NCBI GenBank assembly: GCA_023238725.1
Contig: CM041534.1
Coordinates: 6,322,572-6,386,571 of the forward strand
Direction: 5' to 3'
Source: Scortum barcoo
Taxonomy: Eukaryota; Chordata; Actinopteri; Centrarchiformes; Terapontidae
DNA: 64,000 nt
Numbering within the stretch: position 1 is the stretch's first letter; the number at the start of each line of letters is the position of its first letter. Made by a program: the position numbers and the translations under genes. Under the pieces are notes generated by a model. It searched no databases, was not told the origin of the DNA, and saw only the letters and a list, made by a program, of their open reading frames with translations. Shown one piece after another: positions 39,801 to 54,111 of the stretch.

Positions 39801-42800
39801 CGACAAGAGAGGAAACGGTCCAAGGACAAAATAATTCCTGATGATATAACTTGCGTGGTTGGCATGTGATAGGTACTTCATCGTGTCCGTGTGAATAGCG
39901 AGAGCAAAGGTGTAATTACGACAGATCATCACCCACCTCCTTTCCTGAAGAGGTAAAGAGGCACCAGGTACAGCATGGAGTGCTGGATGTAGTAGATCTC
40001 CTTCTCAAACGGTAGCTGGAGGGAGAAAAACGATGTCAGTTCTTTACAACAGATATCAATGATGACACACAGACAGCGCCCTGTAGTATTGTTTGGATGT
40101 TTTATCGCTTTTACTACGGAATAACAAGTACCTGAACATTTGGGGGACGATAGTTGTATATAATATCACTTGAATCTGAACTGAATTTTTCGTAAAAGAT
40201 GAAACCAGGGAAGTCGACACATTTCCATCTATTATTCTACTGCTGGTGAATCAGTCAATTGGCGGGGGGCATGATGAAAGTAAAGAGCCAAAGCTAACCT
40301 TGAATCAGCAGACATCTCAGCCTTTTCGAACTTTGAGAAGAAAATGATCAGAAGGTGTACAGTGTGGATATCAAAATGAAAGTAAGATCTATTGTGACAG
40401 CTATTCTGAAGGGCAAACCTCACTATTACACACCTCAAGACTTCCCTTGATTCAGAAAGCAAGTTATGTGTCTAATTGAGTTACTTCGGTAAGAATTGTT
40501 CAGTAATAGGAGCCTTTGATCTTCACAGGGATTAGAATTGGGCTTTTTTAAAGTTAAAACATTTAAAACTTGATTTCATTTAAGCAAATCGGATTAGAAG
40601 TCAGTGTATTATCTGCTGCATCTGGTCTTCATCTGCAGCTGTTACGAGGGCCTTTAAAGCAGGAGGTGATGCTGGATCTGAACTGATTTCTTCAGATCTC
40701 CTTCACTAAAAACAGCAGATTTCCATCATCAATCAAGTTCGCAATTTCTTTCTCCTGGGTCCGACATTTTGTCTTCTGAATGTCGGAATTAATTCCTCAG
40801 ATTCAGGCTCCCTAGCATTCACATAAATGTCACTTTTTTTTTTTTCAAGAAGGAGACAAAATGCCAAAGTAGCCATCCTAAACAAATCAAAGCTAAGGAA
40901 TCAAGCCTGCTCTTCCTCTTAAACTGTCATGAAAAGTTAAATATATGGATTATGAACAAGACATGTCTCCATGTTAACCTCAGAGACAGAGCAAGATGAG
41001 AGCAGAAGCCTCTCTGAATGAGGTCAAAGATTTGATGAAGATTTTCCAGAACTGGTTACTTACCAGCCTTGTGTTGACTACAGGGAACATTAAAGCCAGT
41101 AAGGCACCGTTCAACATGTGGACCTGCAACCTGAAAACACACGGGGGAAAAAAAGAAATAAAACACATAAGCCAATAATAAAAATGCTGAAAATTCATAA
41201 GATCTGATAAACCTCACATCTTCAATCACATCTGCCCATGAGTCCCAGGAAAATTTGAACAGCAATTTCCACACTGCACGCGTCATTGCATTATTGGCAT
41301 ATTAGTTTGAATCGATTAGTGCCGATATAAGCACGGAGAAACAGCTGGAGGACAGTGTAGATTATGTCCTTTGTTGCTGAAAACCAATCAGAGTCCTCCC
41401 TGATGCTGTTAGCAGCAGCTGTCTCTCATTCTTTGGCAGGGTCGGGTCCTCCGGGAGGTGTTGATAGTAAGAAGGTTGGGTGATTGGAAACCTTCACTCA
41501 ATGTGAATGAGACTTGACATTTCTATGATCTGTTACGAAATCACACACAGTTGTGGTCATGATTCTGACAAACCAATGACTCTAGCTACTCATTGGTTAT
41601 TACTACACATTTAGAAATAATCTTTAGCTAGCACTCATTCTCCATTTGTGTCCGTCTCACTCACCAGTCTGTGCACACACACGGCCTGTCTGTTCCTGCA
41701 GACAGGCGGGTGTGATGCTTGTTCAGTTAACTTCTGCATGTCCAACAAGAGGAGAAATGTTTCTTTTAACTGACAATTATTCTAAGAGCCACCACACAGA
41801 AAAGCCCGGGAGCTTAAGTGTCAAAGTGTGGACCTACATCTGTATCCTGTGACTGCTCTTTTTGTCAAATGAGCCAAAATAACTGTTGTGACAGCCAAGG
41901 TCACTGGGAAAACAGCAGTGCTGTAGCAGTGTCAGCTCAAATGAGCCCAGATGTCACTCTGGGGGCCTCCAGACCTTTTTGAGAAAACAGTCTGCTTCAT
42001 TCAAATTCTCATTCGCCACATTTATTGATTATTAGCAACCTTTGCCGAGTATTCCCCTTTTCACTTGATATATTAGAAAATATAATTAAACGTGACATAT
42101 ATATCAAGGAGCATTGGTATGTGTAGGCCTACTTGCTACTCTGTGAATCCTTACTGTTATGATGTGGAACAAACGGGCATTTACCTTATCATATTACATA
42201 TTAATTACTTTTCTATATCGGTAAATGTAGCCACATGTTTCCATTTATTGTGCTCAATATTAACAAAGTCTCCAATGTTGTTCTTCTGTCACAGGATGAT
42301 GGCGTATATGTATATATGTATAGCATATGTCCGCTTCTGTCTGCCTGATGAACTGAAGGTGCTAAAAAAGGGAGGCTCCTCGAGTCATAAGAGAGTACTG
42401 GCTATTTGTCCTACACCAGCTGCTGATTTGCACGATAACGCTTACGGACATTAAAAATGCATTTATGCTGGAAGGTGAGGTGGATATTGTGAACTCAGAG
42501 GGAAAACATTCATCCTCTCTGAAAATCTTACTGGTCAGTCACAGTCTCAGATAGGCAGCAGCAAATGTATCCTGATCAAAATCATGGTGATCTGATACTT
42601 TTAACTTTCGGAAAATTTTGAATAAAGATTCTCATGAAACAAACATTTTTTACTGTTTATGGTGGGTATTATTTTTCTGCATCAGCCATTCAGTGTATTG
42701 GCACTATGTAATTACCGCTTTAGTTTTCATTGTTGTTGGGAGGGTCCACCAATCCAGCGGAGGATAGAAACTGTCCTCATATGCACTGTTTACGGTGCAC

Positions 42801-45800
42801 TCTCTGAACGCTGTATTAAGTTACTGCTAATGCAAGCCGCTGCTGCTTCATTTAAACTGTTCCATTATTTTACTGTGAAGCAGTCACAGGAAATGCAAAG
42901 TCTTTGACAATGTCATTAGCCCTGACAGAAGATATAACCGTATTTATTTATTTAGTAGTAATGTAATGATACATGACCACTTTCACTTGGACAACATGAT
43001 ACATGATACAAGATACAACAGTCATTTTTGGCATTTTTTGATGGCAGATCAGTTTTTAATGTTGCAGCGTGTAGTAGAACAAGGAGAAGCAGCTGTTAGA
43101 TGGAGAGGAAAACTCTTAAAAGTCAAAACATGAAAAGGTTGTTGATTGCACTGTGAACTGTTAACAGTTTATCTTCTATTATGTTCCAGACAAAGTAGTT
43201 ACTGAAGGAATCTGTTGGAGTATTAAGCCACACTTGCTTTGACCATCTTAAACATGGGTATCACAAAATCTACCAGGACTGAAATCTGACAAGGAAATCT
43301 GACAGTGGAAATGTTTCTTTTCATGCTATTATCTTAGGCATGGATGGCATTCGTGCTACAAATGCTGTGAAGTTCCACTTTTTATTCTATCTCCTGAAGC
43401 AGTATAGAAATCTGAAAAAGCATTTCTCTTAGGAAATACCCATGAAACGTTCGGTAAGCTAAAACAGCGTTATATAAAATAGTCTACTTTGTGAAGGAAC
43501 TTGGAGGATCTTGGCCTGATGGATAAATAGAAATTTTCGGAAGTATTTTGTTTTCCAAAGATGTTGTTGTCGTGTTTCCTAAAGTGTCCCGAACCCGTGG
43601 TCATTTCAGGTTAGACCCAGCTTAAGAGCCTTGGTAAAACTGCTACCACTCACTGCAGATGAACAGTGTGCAGCTCCCATGGGCGATATGACACCAGAAA
43701 GTGACTCTGCTTGTATCTATTTCTGAGTAAATCCAACTTTGTGTTCCCATTGGCAAAAACACAGTCATTTCTCCTGAATAATTAACTGCCCACACCGGAG
43801 CGGACTATAAACCTCAACTACTTAATTACAATAAAACACTGTGAAAAACCCAATTTACTCTGTAGAAGTCTGCAAGTAATTACAATCAAGGTGGAAACTG
43901 GTTTTGTATGAAAATAAAATCCATCTTTAATTTGGGTTTGTCTGCCGACCCTCTCATCTTATTTTGCAGTTAAGATTTGCACTGATGGCGGTTACCTCCC
44001 ATGGCAGCCTGAACTGGAGTGTGGATGACTATGCAGGAAACTGAGTCGTGGCCCTTTTACAATTAGCACAACCAGAGATCTATACTGCCAAAGTACATTG
44101 TTAATTTGGCTGAATATAACAAGGCTAAAACAACAAAGGGGTAAATATACTCACCTAAATACGACCATTGCTGTTTTACATGGCGGGCACGCCAGCAGGA
44201 AGATCTGTCGAGGAAAAGAACGGAGAGAAATGAGAAATCGCATTATCACATTAAACTCAGTCATTGCTTCAAGAGCTTCCAGCACTCTGTGCTGCAAGTA
44301 AAGAAAAAGAACAAATTGCTTTAACAAGTTTTTATTAATATAATAAGAGCAGGAGCCTTGAACAGAACATCCCATGGGCGACTGTAAAGTGCTTCCTGCT
44401 TCACATACAAAAAGACAAAAAATGCAGCGTTATTACGACGCCTAGGAGGACGGCCGGACAATCAGGGTAGAATTTGAAAGCATTGAAATGCCTGCCAGGT
44501 ATCGACATCAATGTATTTTATTGCCTGATTTCAACTGTCAATCGAAACAGTCTACAACTCATTGCTTATGGGAGAAAGGTTATAATCAGTTCCAGTTAGT
44601 GAACAGCATGGCCACGGGCGTGTATAAATTCTGGACTGTTTGGTCTCCGGCTGCTAAGTGTTAACAACACTGATGTGCTTTTGTCAGGCTTTCTGAAATT
44701 TATGATAATGGCCCTGTTACAAATGCAAACCTTGGACTTGTGAGTCAAGAATCACAAATGATTTACCAAAAGACTCACCACGCCAAGTGAAAGCTTCTGA
44801 TTTATTCTTTAACAGGTATTTTATACATTTGAGAACAAAGGAGAGGCCAGTCTGAAATTGGTTTCCATTTCCTTCATTTCCTCCGTCAAAAGCCTTCATA
44901 GCAATATGTTGGATTTATAATTGAATGAGAGTTTAAGCTGTAATGTGGATTCTCATCTCCTTCATGCTCAGCGACTGTGCTACTGGGGCCTTGAGGATAC
45001 TGCAAACATGGATTGGTCCAAAACAACAACAATCTGACACAAGAAATTGTTGGTTTGCCTGGAAGGCAAAGGCTGGAAACAGCATTACAAGGAAGCAATT
45101 TACTTGAGATGTGTTGTACAACTTCCCACTGGCCAGAGGATATGTCTTAAGGATTGATCTCCTGTACACCCATCAGCTCATATTAACCTGCACTGTGAAC
45201 AGAACTAAAGTTTATTTCGACAACTACATCAGACAGACACCATCTGTAACAAACAAAAAGCTCTTAACGCAAGACAGGATTCATCAAATACACAATCTTG
45301 AACTCATACATGGAGACATTTTCAAGAGGATGCAGTCATTTTCTCCTCTCCATGTTTTAAATCTTTTCCAGACTTTTCTATGTGACAATGAACTAAGAGA
45401 GTACTAGATGTCTCTTTAATGTTTGTGTTTTTCCAGAGGAAAAAAACAACACATGAAAATAGCTTTTTATGGGTAAAAATTGTTTGCCAAAGCTAACAGG
45501 TGTGCGTCCTTGGTCCTTGCCAATTCCTGAAAAGGATTATTACTGTCAGCTGCCATTGTAAATGTGTGTGTGTGTTTGTGATATTGCTGCCTGCAGTAAA
45601 ACTTTGTCACTTGGATCCTTTGTCTCATTTGTCTCTCAGACATCAAACCAATTACACACAGCTCTCTCATGTGGAACCATAGAATCTGTGGTATTAACAA
45701 AATAATAAAAAAAGACATTATGAATTAAATTAACTGCAAAACATATAAATTAACCAACAATTTGTCAAATAATTACATTTAAACTCACCTGATTATTATG

Positions 45801-48800
45801 AAATGTTACTTCATTATTCTTCTGATGGCTCTTACGGCCATGACAAAGTCTAAATTTACTACAGAAATGCCCGTTTTTAGTCGGTTCTGATTGCATTAGG
45901 ACATTTTTCCAGTAACACTTTTATTTCATGTTATGTCTTATTTTATTGTCCCTTTTCGTGACAGTGGCACTGTTCAGCCATTCACAAACCAGCAAACTCA
46001 ACAGCTGCTGCCACATTTAGCCAGTTAGCTCCCGTTAGCTTCCTGTCGAGCATCAACGATGTCAAAGGTCATTCAGAGTAGAAATGCTGTCTCACTTGAT
46101 GCTGAGAAATAAACTCAGCACACGACTCCTCTTAACTAGTTAGCAAGCTAAGTAGGCAGCCCGTACAGCCTTAATAAGCTAAATAAATGAAATGAGAAAT
46201 TAGTTTGTGTGTCTGAGCCTTGTGTTTATTTACAGCAGCAGGAAGATATTTGATAGACTGTGACACTGTTGTTGCTCTGCAGCGGCTAACGGGAGCTAAC
46301 TGGCTAAACGTGGCAGCAGCTGTTGAGCTTGCTAGCTAAAGAGGCAGGAAGGAAGTGACATTTTGAAATGTTACTAAATAGAGGGTGACAAGAAATAACC
46401 ATGTCACCAGAGGGGAAAAAAAAATGCCAGTATGAAATAAAAACAGACTTTTGAAAAGGTGCCTTCTGTAAAAGTAATCTGTATAAAGACATAAAAAAAG
46501 ACTCCTTTTAAACTCTGATAAGAATGAATAATTCAAGTTTTATTATAAACAAGCTCACTTAATAAATTGTTTATATATTTTTTTTTTTACACAATTCATT
46601 GATGTAATTATTGATCATCTCATGAATTATTTATTCTATTTTGAACGCTTTGAGCGCTGTATCCACCAGCCTGATCGCTGTGATTATTTCTATATTTTGT
46701 GCACATTATAATTTGTTTTCTATTTCTTTAATAAATCGTGTTATTTTCGATCTCAGCGAATCGTTCTTTGAGAAAGCGCGTCAGACAAGCAGCGAACTGC
46801 CCAGCCTCAGCCTCTCTGCAACTTTTTTGGCTTCAGTAGTCCCTACAATATGCTAGTTCATTTGTAAAACATATCCCGTAAATGGAGACTGTTGCATATG
46901 AGCACAGTTCTTACAAGTGGGTGATTTCCTGTTAATGACAGCAGTGCAGGTCCAGGCTCCAGCAATAAATTGTCTCAAATGGATTTTCACTGTACGCAAG
47001 AGAATAGACGAGGAAATGGATTTCAAGCAAATTACTGACAAAGCCGTTTATGTCAATTCAATAAGGACTCATCTGACTGGTGGTGCTCGTTGGTCCACGA
47101 TGCAACCGATCCCTGTGTCACTGTTGACACGCTGCTGTCCTGGACCAAACTAACACTCCTCCATGAAACTGGTTCATCTTATTTAAAAACATGCTAAACC
47201 CAGCCCTGCTCCAAAGAAATGTCTGGGAAAGCCAATTTGAGTGGACTCAAAAGGCCACTTCAGTCCAGAACCAGGATTAATCCCTGTCTGGGATGCTGGC
47301 CATGAAGTCATGATTTATTTATAGGTGAGAAGAGCTATTTAAGTATAATCCAGTGCTGTATGTGTTGGAAGAGATTGTGGGCTTTTGCGAGATAGATAGC
47401 ACGTTTATCTAATCCACTGTGTTATTATAAACTCTTTAGATATTAAACAAGCAGAACAGTGCTTAACACAAGCACTGTGTCAGTTAAAGGGATTTATTTA
47501 CTTTAGAGCACAGAGCCTTAGCTGATAGGATGCAAGTGAGGTTGAACAGTGGGGCGGTTACAGGTGAAACATCTGGCTGATTCTTCACCAGAAAACTTCC
47601 AAGGACTTTACTCAAGTGACAAAGGAAGAAGAACATTTGTGTTGAGACAAAACAAACGGAGCTGGTTAAGTATTTAGTGTGAGAGGCAGCGCGGCGCGTC
47701 TGAAGGTCAGCAACATATTTCACAAGAGTTTTCATAATTAATATGAGTCTGTTTTATTATTCTTGGAGTTGCTGAATTGATTGGGTGTGTGCAAGGGATA
47801 AAGCAGTGATACTGTTCAGAAACAACTTTTCATTTGGTTTCTCACTGAGTTGAACTTGGTGAAGCTGCCCGTTGGTATTTTCAGTTCAAACCATTGGTTG
47901 TTTCCATTTCGTGCTGTGTCTGTGCTGTTGTTTCCGCTGTCCTCTTGATTTTATTTGCATATGAGATCCACAAGACCCCCAAACGCGTGGTGGGAGTGTG
48001 TGCAGTTGTGAACATCAGTTTATGAGTACATGCTTGTGTGAGCCGAGCTCTCGTCTGTGAGGGAGTTGCCGTTGATCTCACACTGTGGTGGGTGCTCTGG
48101 TAAGTGACCACTGTGCAGCATGTGTGCTTTTTTCTTCTTGCTTTAACGCTCCTCTGGCCTTTATAAATACAATGGTTATCTGATTATCTGTGTTTTGAAG
48201 GAAATGGTAAGAAAGTGATTGCGTGAAGTTCCCACAGACCAGTGTCATCAACAAGGAGCCGCAAGCAGTTAACTCAGCTGAAGATCTTGATGTTTCAACT
48301 CTGTTTTCACGGCCTGCTGCAAGAAGCGTTCACTGAAATGCACATACCGTCCTGAAGTCCTTACAATAAGAAAAATCTGAATAAAATGTATTAATTTTAG
48401 CATTTTTTATTTGATGTTTTCTGTTGCATTTCTCACAATACATCACAGGTATTCCTTCATACAGTACAGACAGGGACAAATCCCCGAACTCAAGGGGAGT
48501 CACCACTTCAACGGTCAACTGTATTCTGCATCACTGTACACAAACTACCTCCAAGCTACCTACCACCAGCTCCAATAAAACTCCAATAATCAGCCCACCC
48601 TACATCCACACGCATGGTCGCAGGTTATGAGAGTCAAACGGGCCTTGACGCTGTTGTCGCTGCATAAAATCCTCAATTACCTCTAATGGTTGTTTCTCTC
48701 TATTAATTTTACAAGTGAAACATAAATTTATCTGCAGGTACAGCTGTGCCGTCCCTCCCGTTTACCGATGCTGGTCAGCTTGCGTTCGACTGCGAAAAGA

Positions 48801-51800
48801 CAAAGTACGAAGAAGACCTCTATTTCATAATCTTGCAGGTGATGGCAGCTGGTTGCAAAATGAGCAGACGTTCAAAGAGACACTAATCTAACTGACATAA
48901 CAGTCTCTGAACCAAGAAATGTTCTACTACAACTTTTCACTAACAGCCACAAGAAAAATAGAGGAAGACAGCTAATAAAAGACTGAAACTAAAAATTCAA
49001 TGGTTCAAGGTGATGTGATTTGATTTGGTGGGTAATGTTGAGTATTGTTTGGTCAATGAGCCACCTTCAGAATATGTACTCGTATAGTGCAAATATATTA
49101 TCATTACCTGAACGAAAACATTTTTCCTAATGTTGCAGAGAAATTTCAAAGTAAAAGCTTGGCTCTGACTGTGCAGTCATTTTTCAAGCTGTGAAGGAAA
49201 ACTGCTGAAGAAGCTAAGAAGAAGAAGAAGAAAAAAAAAACACACGACAGACACGACTCATTACTAATAAGCCATACTTCTTTTTCACAACTGTAGTCAT
49301 TAGGTAATACAGTACAGTGCTTTCACCATAATCTGAATGGAATCAACAATCTGTTTTGCTGGCTGTTATTACTACAGCTGATAAATGTGACTACACTGAA
49401 AGATAATGCTGATACTGTAGTCTATCATACTGATACTGAATCTTTGTGGCACACTTGTTAACAGCACGGTGCTTCATTTTATAGTCAGGCTCTCAAACTA
49501 CGGAGCAAAAACAAAGCAGTGAGTCTTTACGTTCATTGCTGCGGCGTGCGACCAAGCAGTATTTTAAACTCCTATTAAACCCGTTCAGAGCTGCTGCAGA
49601 AATGCCACGGGCCTGTTTAGAAGAGGGACGACATATTGTTTCCTGTAGCCTGTAGCCATATTTATCAACAGCCTGCCTTCTATCTGTCACTGTTTCAAAT
49701 GATCAGTGTGTTCCTGACAAGATCTACACAGGAAGAAAGTTCACTTGATAAGGGGGGTTGTGTGTCTGATAGGAGTTTACCTATCATACCATGCATTAAA
49801 AAGGAAACTCCCCACTCGTTGGATAATCTGGTAGGCGATGAGTCACTTGAATGCCACACAGACAACCTGTTGCATCATCCCGGATCATCCGCATCTATAA
49901 TGCTGGGAGGCATCTTTATAGTAACAACAGAGTGAATCATGATGATCAGCGGCCTTCAATGATAGACTCTGGTGTGTAAACTCTGATTTCTGGCTTATGA
50001 TGATCGGGTTCTTCTTTTCTAACTTGAGTCCCAACATTGTCATGTTGCACCACCTTCATGCTACACCAACTTTTGACTGCATGGTACCTTTGACAAGGGG
50101 ATCTTAGCATCCCATGAGCCAAATCTAGTGTTCCAAAAAATTGTTTTTCTCCACCCAATAAAATCTGACATTTTGACTTATTGAGCTACATCACAAATCG
50201 AATAAACTGCAGAGGAAGTCCAAAATATCTCGGTAGTGTGTATCATCACCTCAATCTCAAACTAAACGTAAAAAGAAAGAAATGAAAAAGAAGAAAATCC
50301 ATGTGTATGTTTGTAATAATTATATCAACACAGAGCACCGCCAAGCCCCCTGTACTCTGTATCCTGATTTGCCCAACACATTTTCCCTGCACAGTATCTG
50401 CTGTTTAATCTGTTTCTTCGTGGCAGCCTTGTCACATCTACTGGAAAATGAAAATGCATGACGGCAAACTGATCAGTCAGATGATCGGTCAGATGTCTGT
50501 CACTGTGGCTGCTCTTGTTCCACGTGGAGGAAAAACATAACAGATGTCTGTGTTGTCAGTTGTGGAGCATCAGCTCATCAGTCAGCAGACACTGAACTCT
50601 TCACCGCCAGCGGGGCTCTCTCCCACCTTGTACTGAGTGATGATGCCTGCTCGCCGGCTGTTTTTGATGTACCTGTGAAATCTACTTCTTGCGTGATGAA
50701 GCATTTATTTCTCACCAACACATATTTCAATTAAAACTGGAATATGGAGAAAGCATCACTATCCTGTGTAAGAACTCGATAATAACATTGCCATTTTTTT
50801 CTTTAAATCCAATAACGAACATATAGAACTTATAACGTTAGAGCCAACAGGCTGCTGTATAACGACACTGCAGGGAAGGCTACCTGCTGCAGCATGGCAA
50901 CACAGTCGTGAGGTTATATTCTCTCTAACAACACACAGGTGAAGCAGCTGATTACTCTGTGACTGTGGTAACTTCAGCAACACTGTGCCCATCTCACCAG
51001 CTGTGGGAACATTGCAGGAGCCTTCATGTTTCAGCCTATAAAATGCTCTCATACTTCTGCACCTCTTGCTCTCATTTCCAGATGTGTTTTTTTCTGCACA
51101 GTTGTTGGGTTAACAAGCTAATATGACAACAGGAAAGGGGCCAATTGAGGATTGGGTCTAAAAAGGATTAAATAAAAGGAAAAGAAGAAGAACCACACCC
51201 ATATACTGTAAATCCCCTGACGGTAATGATGACTTGCTGGGTGGAATCACATCATTAGATGAGTCAATATCGGCATACTTGTACAGTCAACCAAAGAAAC
51301 ATTCCCCTCTATTAAGCCGTCAAATATTCAACAAATATCACATCTCCTTCCAGCCCTCTTATTGGGAAATCGTCTGCAGGGCGACAGCGCACCATCGAGC
51401 CTACAAACATCTCCCTCCACACTGTAAAAACGCATAAAACACTTCCCGTTCCACCTATTTTTCCTTAATGCAGTTGAGACCCTGGCCATGTTCTCTGCAA
51501 CAAATCAACTCCTGGAGGCCGTCCCTGCAGAGCCATCCCGCTGGTGGAAGCAGCTCCTTTCTGTTACCCGTTTCAAAAGTGAAACAGGAATATTACGACT
51601 AACAGGCAACTTCCACCTCCTTTCACTGCATCACATTATTTCTTTTCTTTAATTTCCTCTTCTGATCACACTTCAGCATCAACAAATAAAAAGACCTACT
51701 ATTGATTATCTTTATCTCAGAGGACATTTTGCCACCGTCAGTCGAACTCATCAATGTCCACAACGTACTCAAACAACAATATTACTTCTTCATATTTCAT

Positions 51801-52957
51801 GTGTATGACATTAAACAGTTGGCAGTGAGCCGCTGCCGTGACCCACAGTGTGCAATCATGCAGCATGAAGGTCGGCCACAAACACGCAGGTACTGTTCAG
51901 CATGTTATCATGGCAGCAGAGGCAACAGAGACCCTTTGTGCCGTTTCGGACTGCGACCTCCGAGTCAAACACAACGGAGGTGGCTCGCGTTTTATCAGTC
52001 GACCGCCTTCCTGCACAGCTTTGAGTACAGCAGTGTCATAAACAATCATATGGCTTCAAATCAGAAGACGCTCGGCTCCTGTTGCACAGCTCAAGGACTT
52101 AACTCAAGACAACAGGTCTTATTTCATGGCAGCACTTTGTGTCTGGACCACCTCTAGTCTCAACTTTTTTTCTTTTTATTGTGCTTGCCCTGTTTTGATT
52201 GTGATTACCTGCTAAAATCTGTTTTTGTTATTATGTCATGTTCTCTCTCTCTTCTTAATAACAATAATGGTGCTGTGATAGTTAGACTTTATATCCAACT
52301 AGGACAATAAGTGGTAAAAATGGCATCAGATGACCAAACCAGTTTGTAAACAGTATGTTTACTAGTTTGGTTTGTTGTCCTATAGTTTCAAGCTGTACAG
52401 GGCTCAAATGAAGAGGCATGCTGAAATGTATCTGAGGGGAAACAGAGAGCACTTAGGTAACACTGTGACACCACACTGTGGATGGGTGAGGTCAGGGCCA
52501 GCAGAGTGAACCAACACACAACAACACGGATCATAAACCATCAAATCAACGGTCTGTTTGGGGGTGACACAGACACACGGGCAGACACCCTTACCTGCAC
52601 CATGGTCATGACATGGCAGGGGTTCAGCAGGTAGATCACAGTCTTGGTGGCGAACTTGAAGCCGACCTCCACCCCGAAAGTCATGCACAGGGCGACCAGC
52701 AACAGGTTCTTGCCCAGGCTGTCCTCCTTGGCCTTGGCGCAGTCCTTGGAGATCCCGCGGAGATCTTTAGAGAGCCGGATCTTCTTCAGGGCCACGCAGA
52801 TCTCCACGAGTGACACGAGCACGATGAGCAGGCTCTCGCTCAGGCGCTGCTGGGGCGCGAGGAAGGCGGCGCACTCGGGGCCCCCGTTTCCTTCAAACTT
52901 GGGGTCCACCCCGCCGTAGACCCAGTCCAGCAGGCTGTATATGTTGTACCTGGACAT
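36811..52957 (-). CDS. tmem164: TMEM164 multipass membrane acyltransferase
   Basis: Six coding exons, 5' to 3': 52595-52957, 44155-44204, 41064-41130, 39937-40015, 38462-38562 and 36811-37014 (TGA at 36811-36813). Borders are GT/AG, phases match and the product is 287 residues against about 297 in human. It begins MSRYNIYSLLDWVYGGVDP. Hydrophobic segments include residues about 40-58 and 85-105. Conserved blocks are KFATKTVIYLLNPCH, FLLACPPCK, HMLNGALLAL, FPVVNTRL, EIYYIQH and SDPFYGPWYRVW. Human TMEM164 is reported to be an acyltransferase that loads C20:4 into ether phospholipids and promotes ferroptosis, with a catalytic cysteine. Cys114 of the NPCH motif here is its probable equivalent (inferred from alignment by eye). 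An upstream in-frame ATG at 53080 would add 41 residues, but homology supports MSRY. Confidence 0.97.
38973..39036 (+). mobile_element. LINE 3'-tail fragment in a tmem164 intron
   Basis: The motif AAATTTCCTGGAGGGATT followed by GGGATCAATAAAGTC and a short repeat tail (AAGTCTAAGTCTA) resembles the conserved 3' end of fish L2-type non-LTR elements. Only the tail is present. Confidence 0.5.
45991..46333. repeat. Large inverted repeat (foldback), 47/50 identical arms
   Basis: The left arm 45991-46040 (starting AGCAAACTCAACAGCTGCTG) is the reverse complement of 46284-46333 with three mismatches. The spacer is 243 bases. Weaker complementarity continues inward, for example AAATAAAC-containing text near 46110 and 46225, so the true arms may exceed 100 bases. 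Located in the first coding intron of tmem164. Possible foldback or palindromic MITE; no target duplication was identified. Confidence 0.75.
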
Positions 52958-53580
52958 GTTCCTCTTCTCGTGTTGGAACAGATACGAACAAGATGGGATA
53001 AAAGACGTCACACTGACTTCTTGGCGAAACATGAACTGCGAGATTTTCCTGTCGTGGTCGAGAGGTAGACATGTATCCACCGCCTTTGGTGTGTTTATGT
53101 GTGTGTGTGTGAGTGGGTGTGTGTTAGCTACACGGCCGGTCTACCTCATTCACACACGGGTGAGGAACTTCAGCTAGCACCACCACCACCACCACCAGCA
53201 GCAGCAGCAAGGAGGAGGAGGAGGAGGAGGCAGCTGTGGTCCGGACCGCCCGCAGCAGCAGCCTCTGGTGGGCAGGGGCTCTCTTCTCTGTCACAGAGAG
53301 AGTCAGCGAGCTAACGTGGACGGTCAGGCCGGCCTCGGCATCCCGGGAAGTGGCTCAGAGCTCTCAGTCACACCGGGCTGGGGGTTGAGGCAGACACCGG
53401 ATAGGTAGCTAGCTTTAGCCACCGACACTACCTCGTTGAACCGAAGCGGCTTCACCCGGCGCGTTTACAACCCGAGTTCTGTCTGTCAGGCTGAGCGGGA
53501 CGAATCTGATCGATGCGCGGCGGAGGTGACGCGTTCAGCGGCGCTTGTTAAGTGGGAAAACTATCACGTGTGTCGAGAAG
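52958..53580 (-). promoter_or_regulatory. tmem164: tmem164 5' UTR and CpG-rich promoter
   Basis: A GC- and CpG-rich block runs from the first coding exon to about 53560, then composition turns AT-rich. It contains trinucleotide runs (53178-53230) and an E-box CACGTG at 53565-53570. The transcription start is not resolvable. The next gene on the right is on the plus strand, so the two are divergent but about 4 kb apart. Confidence 0.6.
53178..53230. repeat. Compound trinucleotide repeat (CCA)n(CAG)n(GAG)n
   Basis: Three adjoining triplet runs: CCA 53178-53196, CAG to about 53209 and GAG to 53230. They lie in the tmem164 promoter or 5' UTR; on the transcribed strand they read CTC, CTG and TGG. 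Confidence 0.95.
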
Positions 53581-54042
53581 CTGCACACACATCTACATAA
53601 AGGGAGCGGAGAGGCCAGCTGGATGCAGAGTTTTACTATAATGTGCACACGTTAACATATGGATATTGGTTTTAACTGTACAAATAATCTTTAAAGTTCA
53701 ATGCGTAAAATAAAACTTGCTTGCGATAATCACTGATTATATTTACGATTCTCACAGGATATTTAAATACACCTTATAGTATATAGCGTTTTTATTTCAG
53801 AGATCACACTTCAACACACGTCGTACTGTGCCTGAGAGACAAGGATGAGGGCAGAAAAGCAAACATATAACATCAAGGCGGACAGCCGACACACGTGACG
53901 CTTGGGAATGATGCGTTCAGGAAAGCTCCGGAAACATCCAGCATTCATGATGCTCCTGAGAAATAAATGGTTCTTTTCCAAACTTTCACTGATTCATCAG
54001 GATAGAGATGAGTGTTAGTTTTTAGTGCTGTTAATTCATTTA

Positions 54043-54111
54043 TTGTACAGTGTCCTTGGGTGCTCTGAAAGGCGCTTTAAATAAAATGTATTATTATTAT
54101 TATTATTATTA
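54043..54111 (+). mobile_element. LINE 3'-tail fragment ending in an ATT microsatellite
   Basis: GTCCTTGGGTGCTCTGAAAG, then GGCGCTTTAAATAAAATG, then (TTA)n at 54090-54111. This order matches a common 3' tail of fish L2-like elements. The rest of the element is missing. Confidence 0.55.

Larger units (their letters stand above)
37015..52594 (-). other. tmem164: tmem164 introns
   Basis: Five introns: 37015-38461, 38563-39936, 40016-41063, 41131-44154 and 44205-52594. They contain a LINE 3'-tail fragment (38973-39036), a large inverted repeat (45991-46333) and short purine or CA runs. No further gene was recognised. Short open frames along the 8.4-kb first coding intron lack splice support and homology. 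Confidence 0.7.

Noticed and set aside
52541..53080. Longer tmem164 start at 53080
   Set aside because: The additional 41 residues do not resemble known TMEM164, whereas MSRY at 52957 matches the family start.
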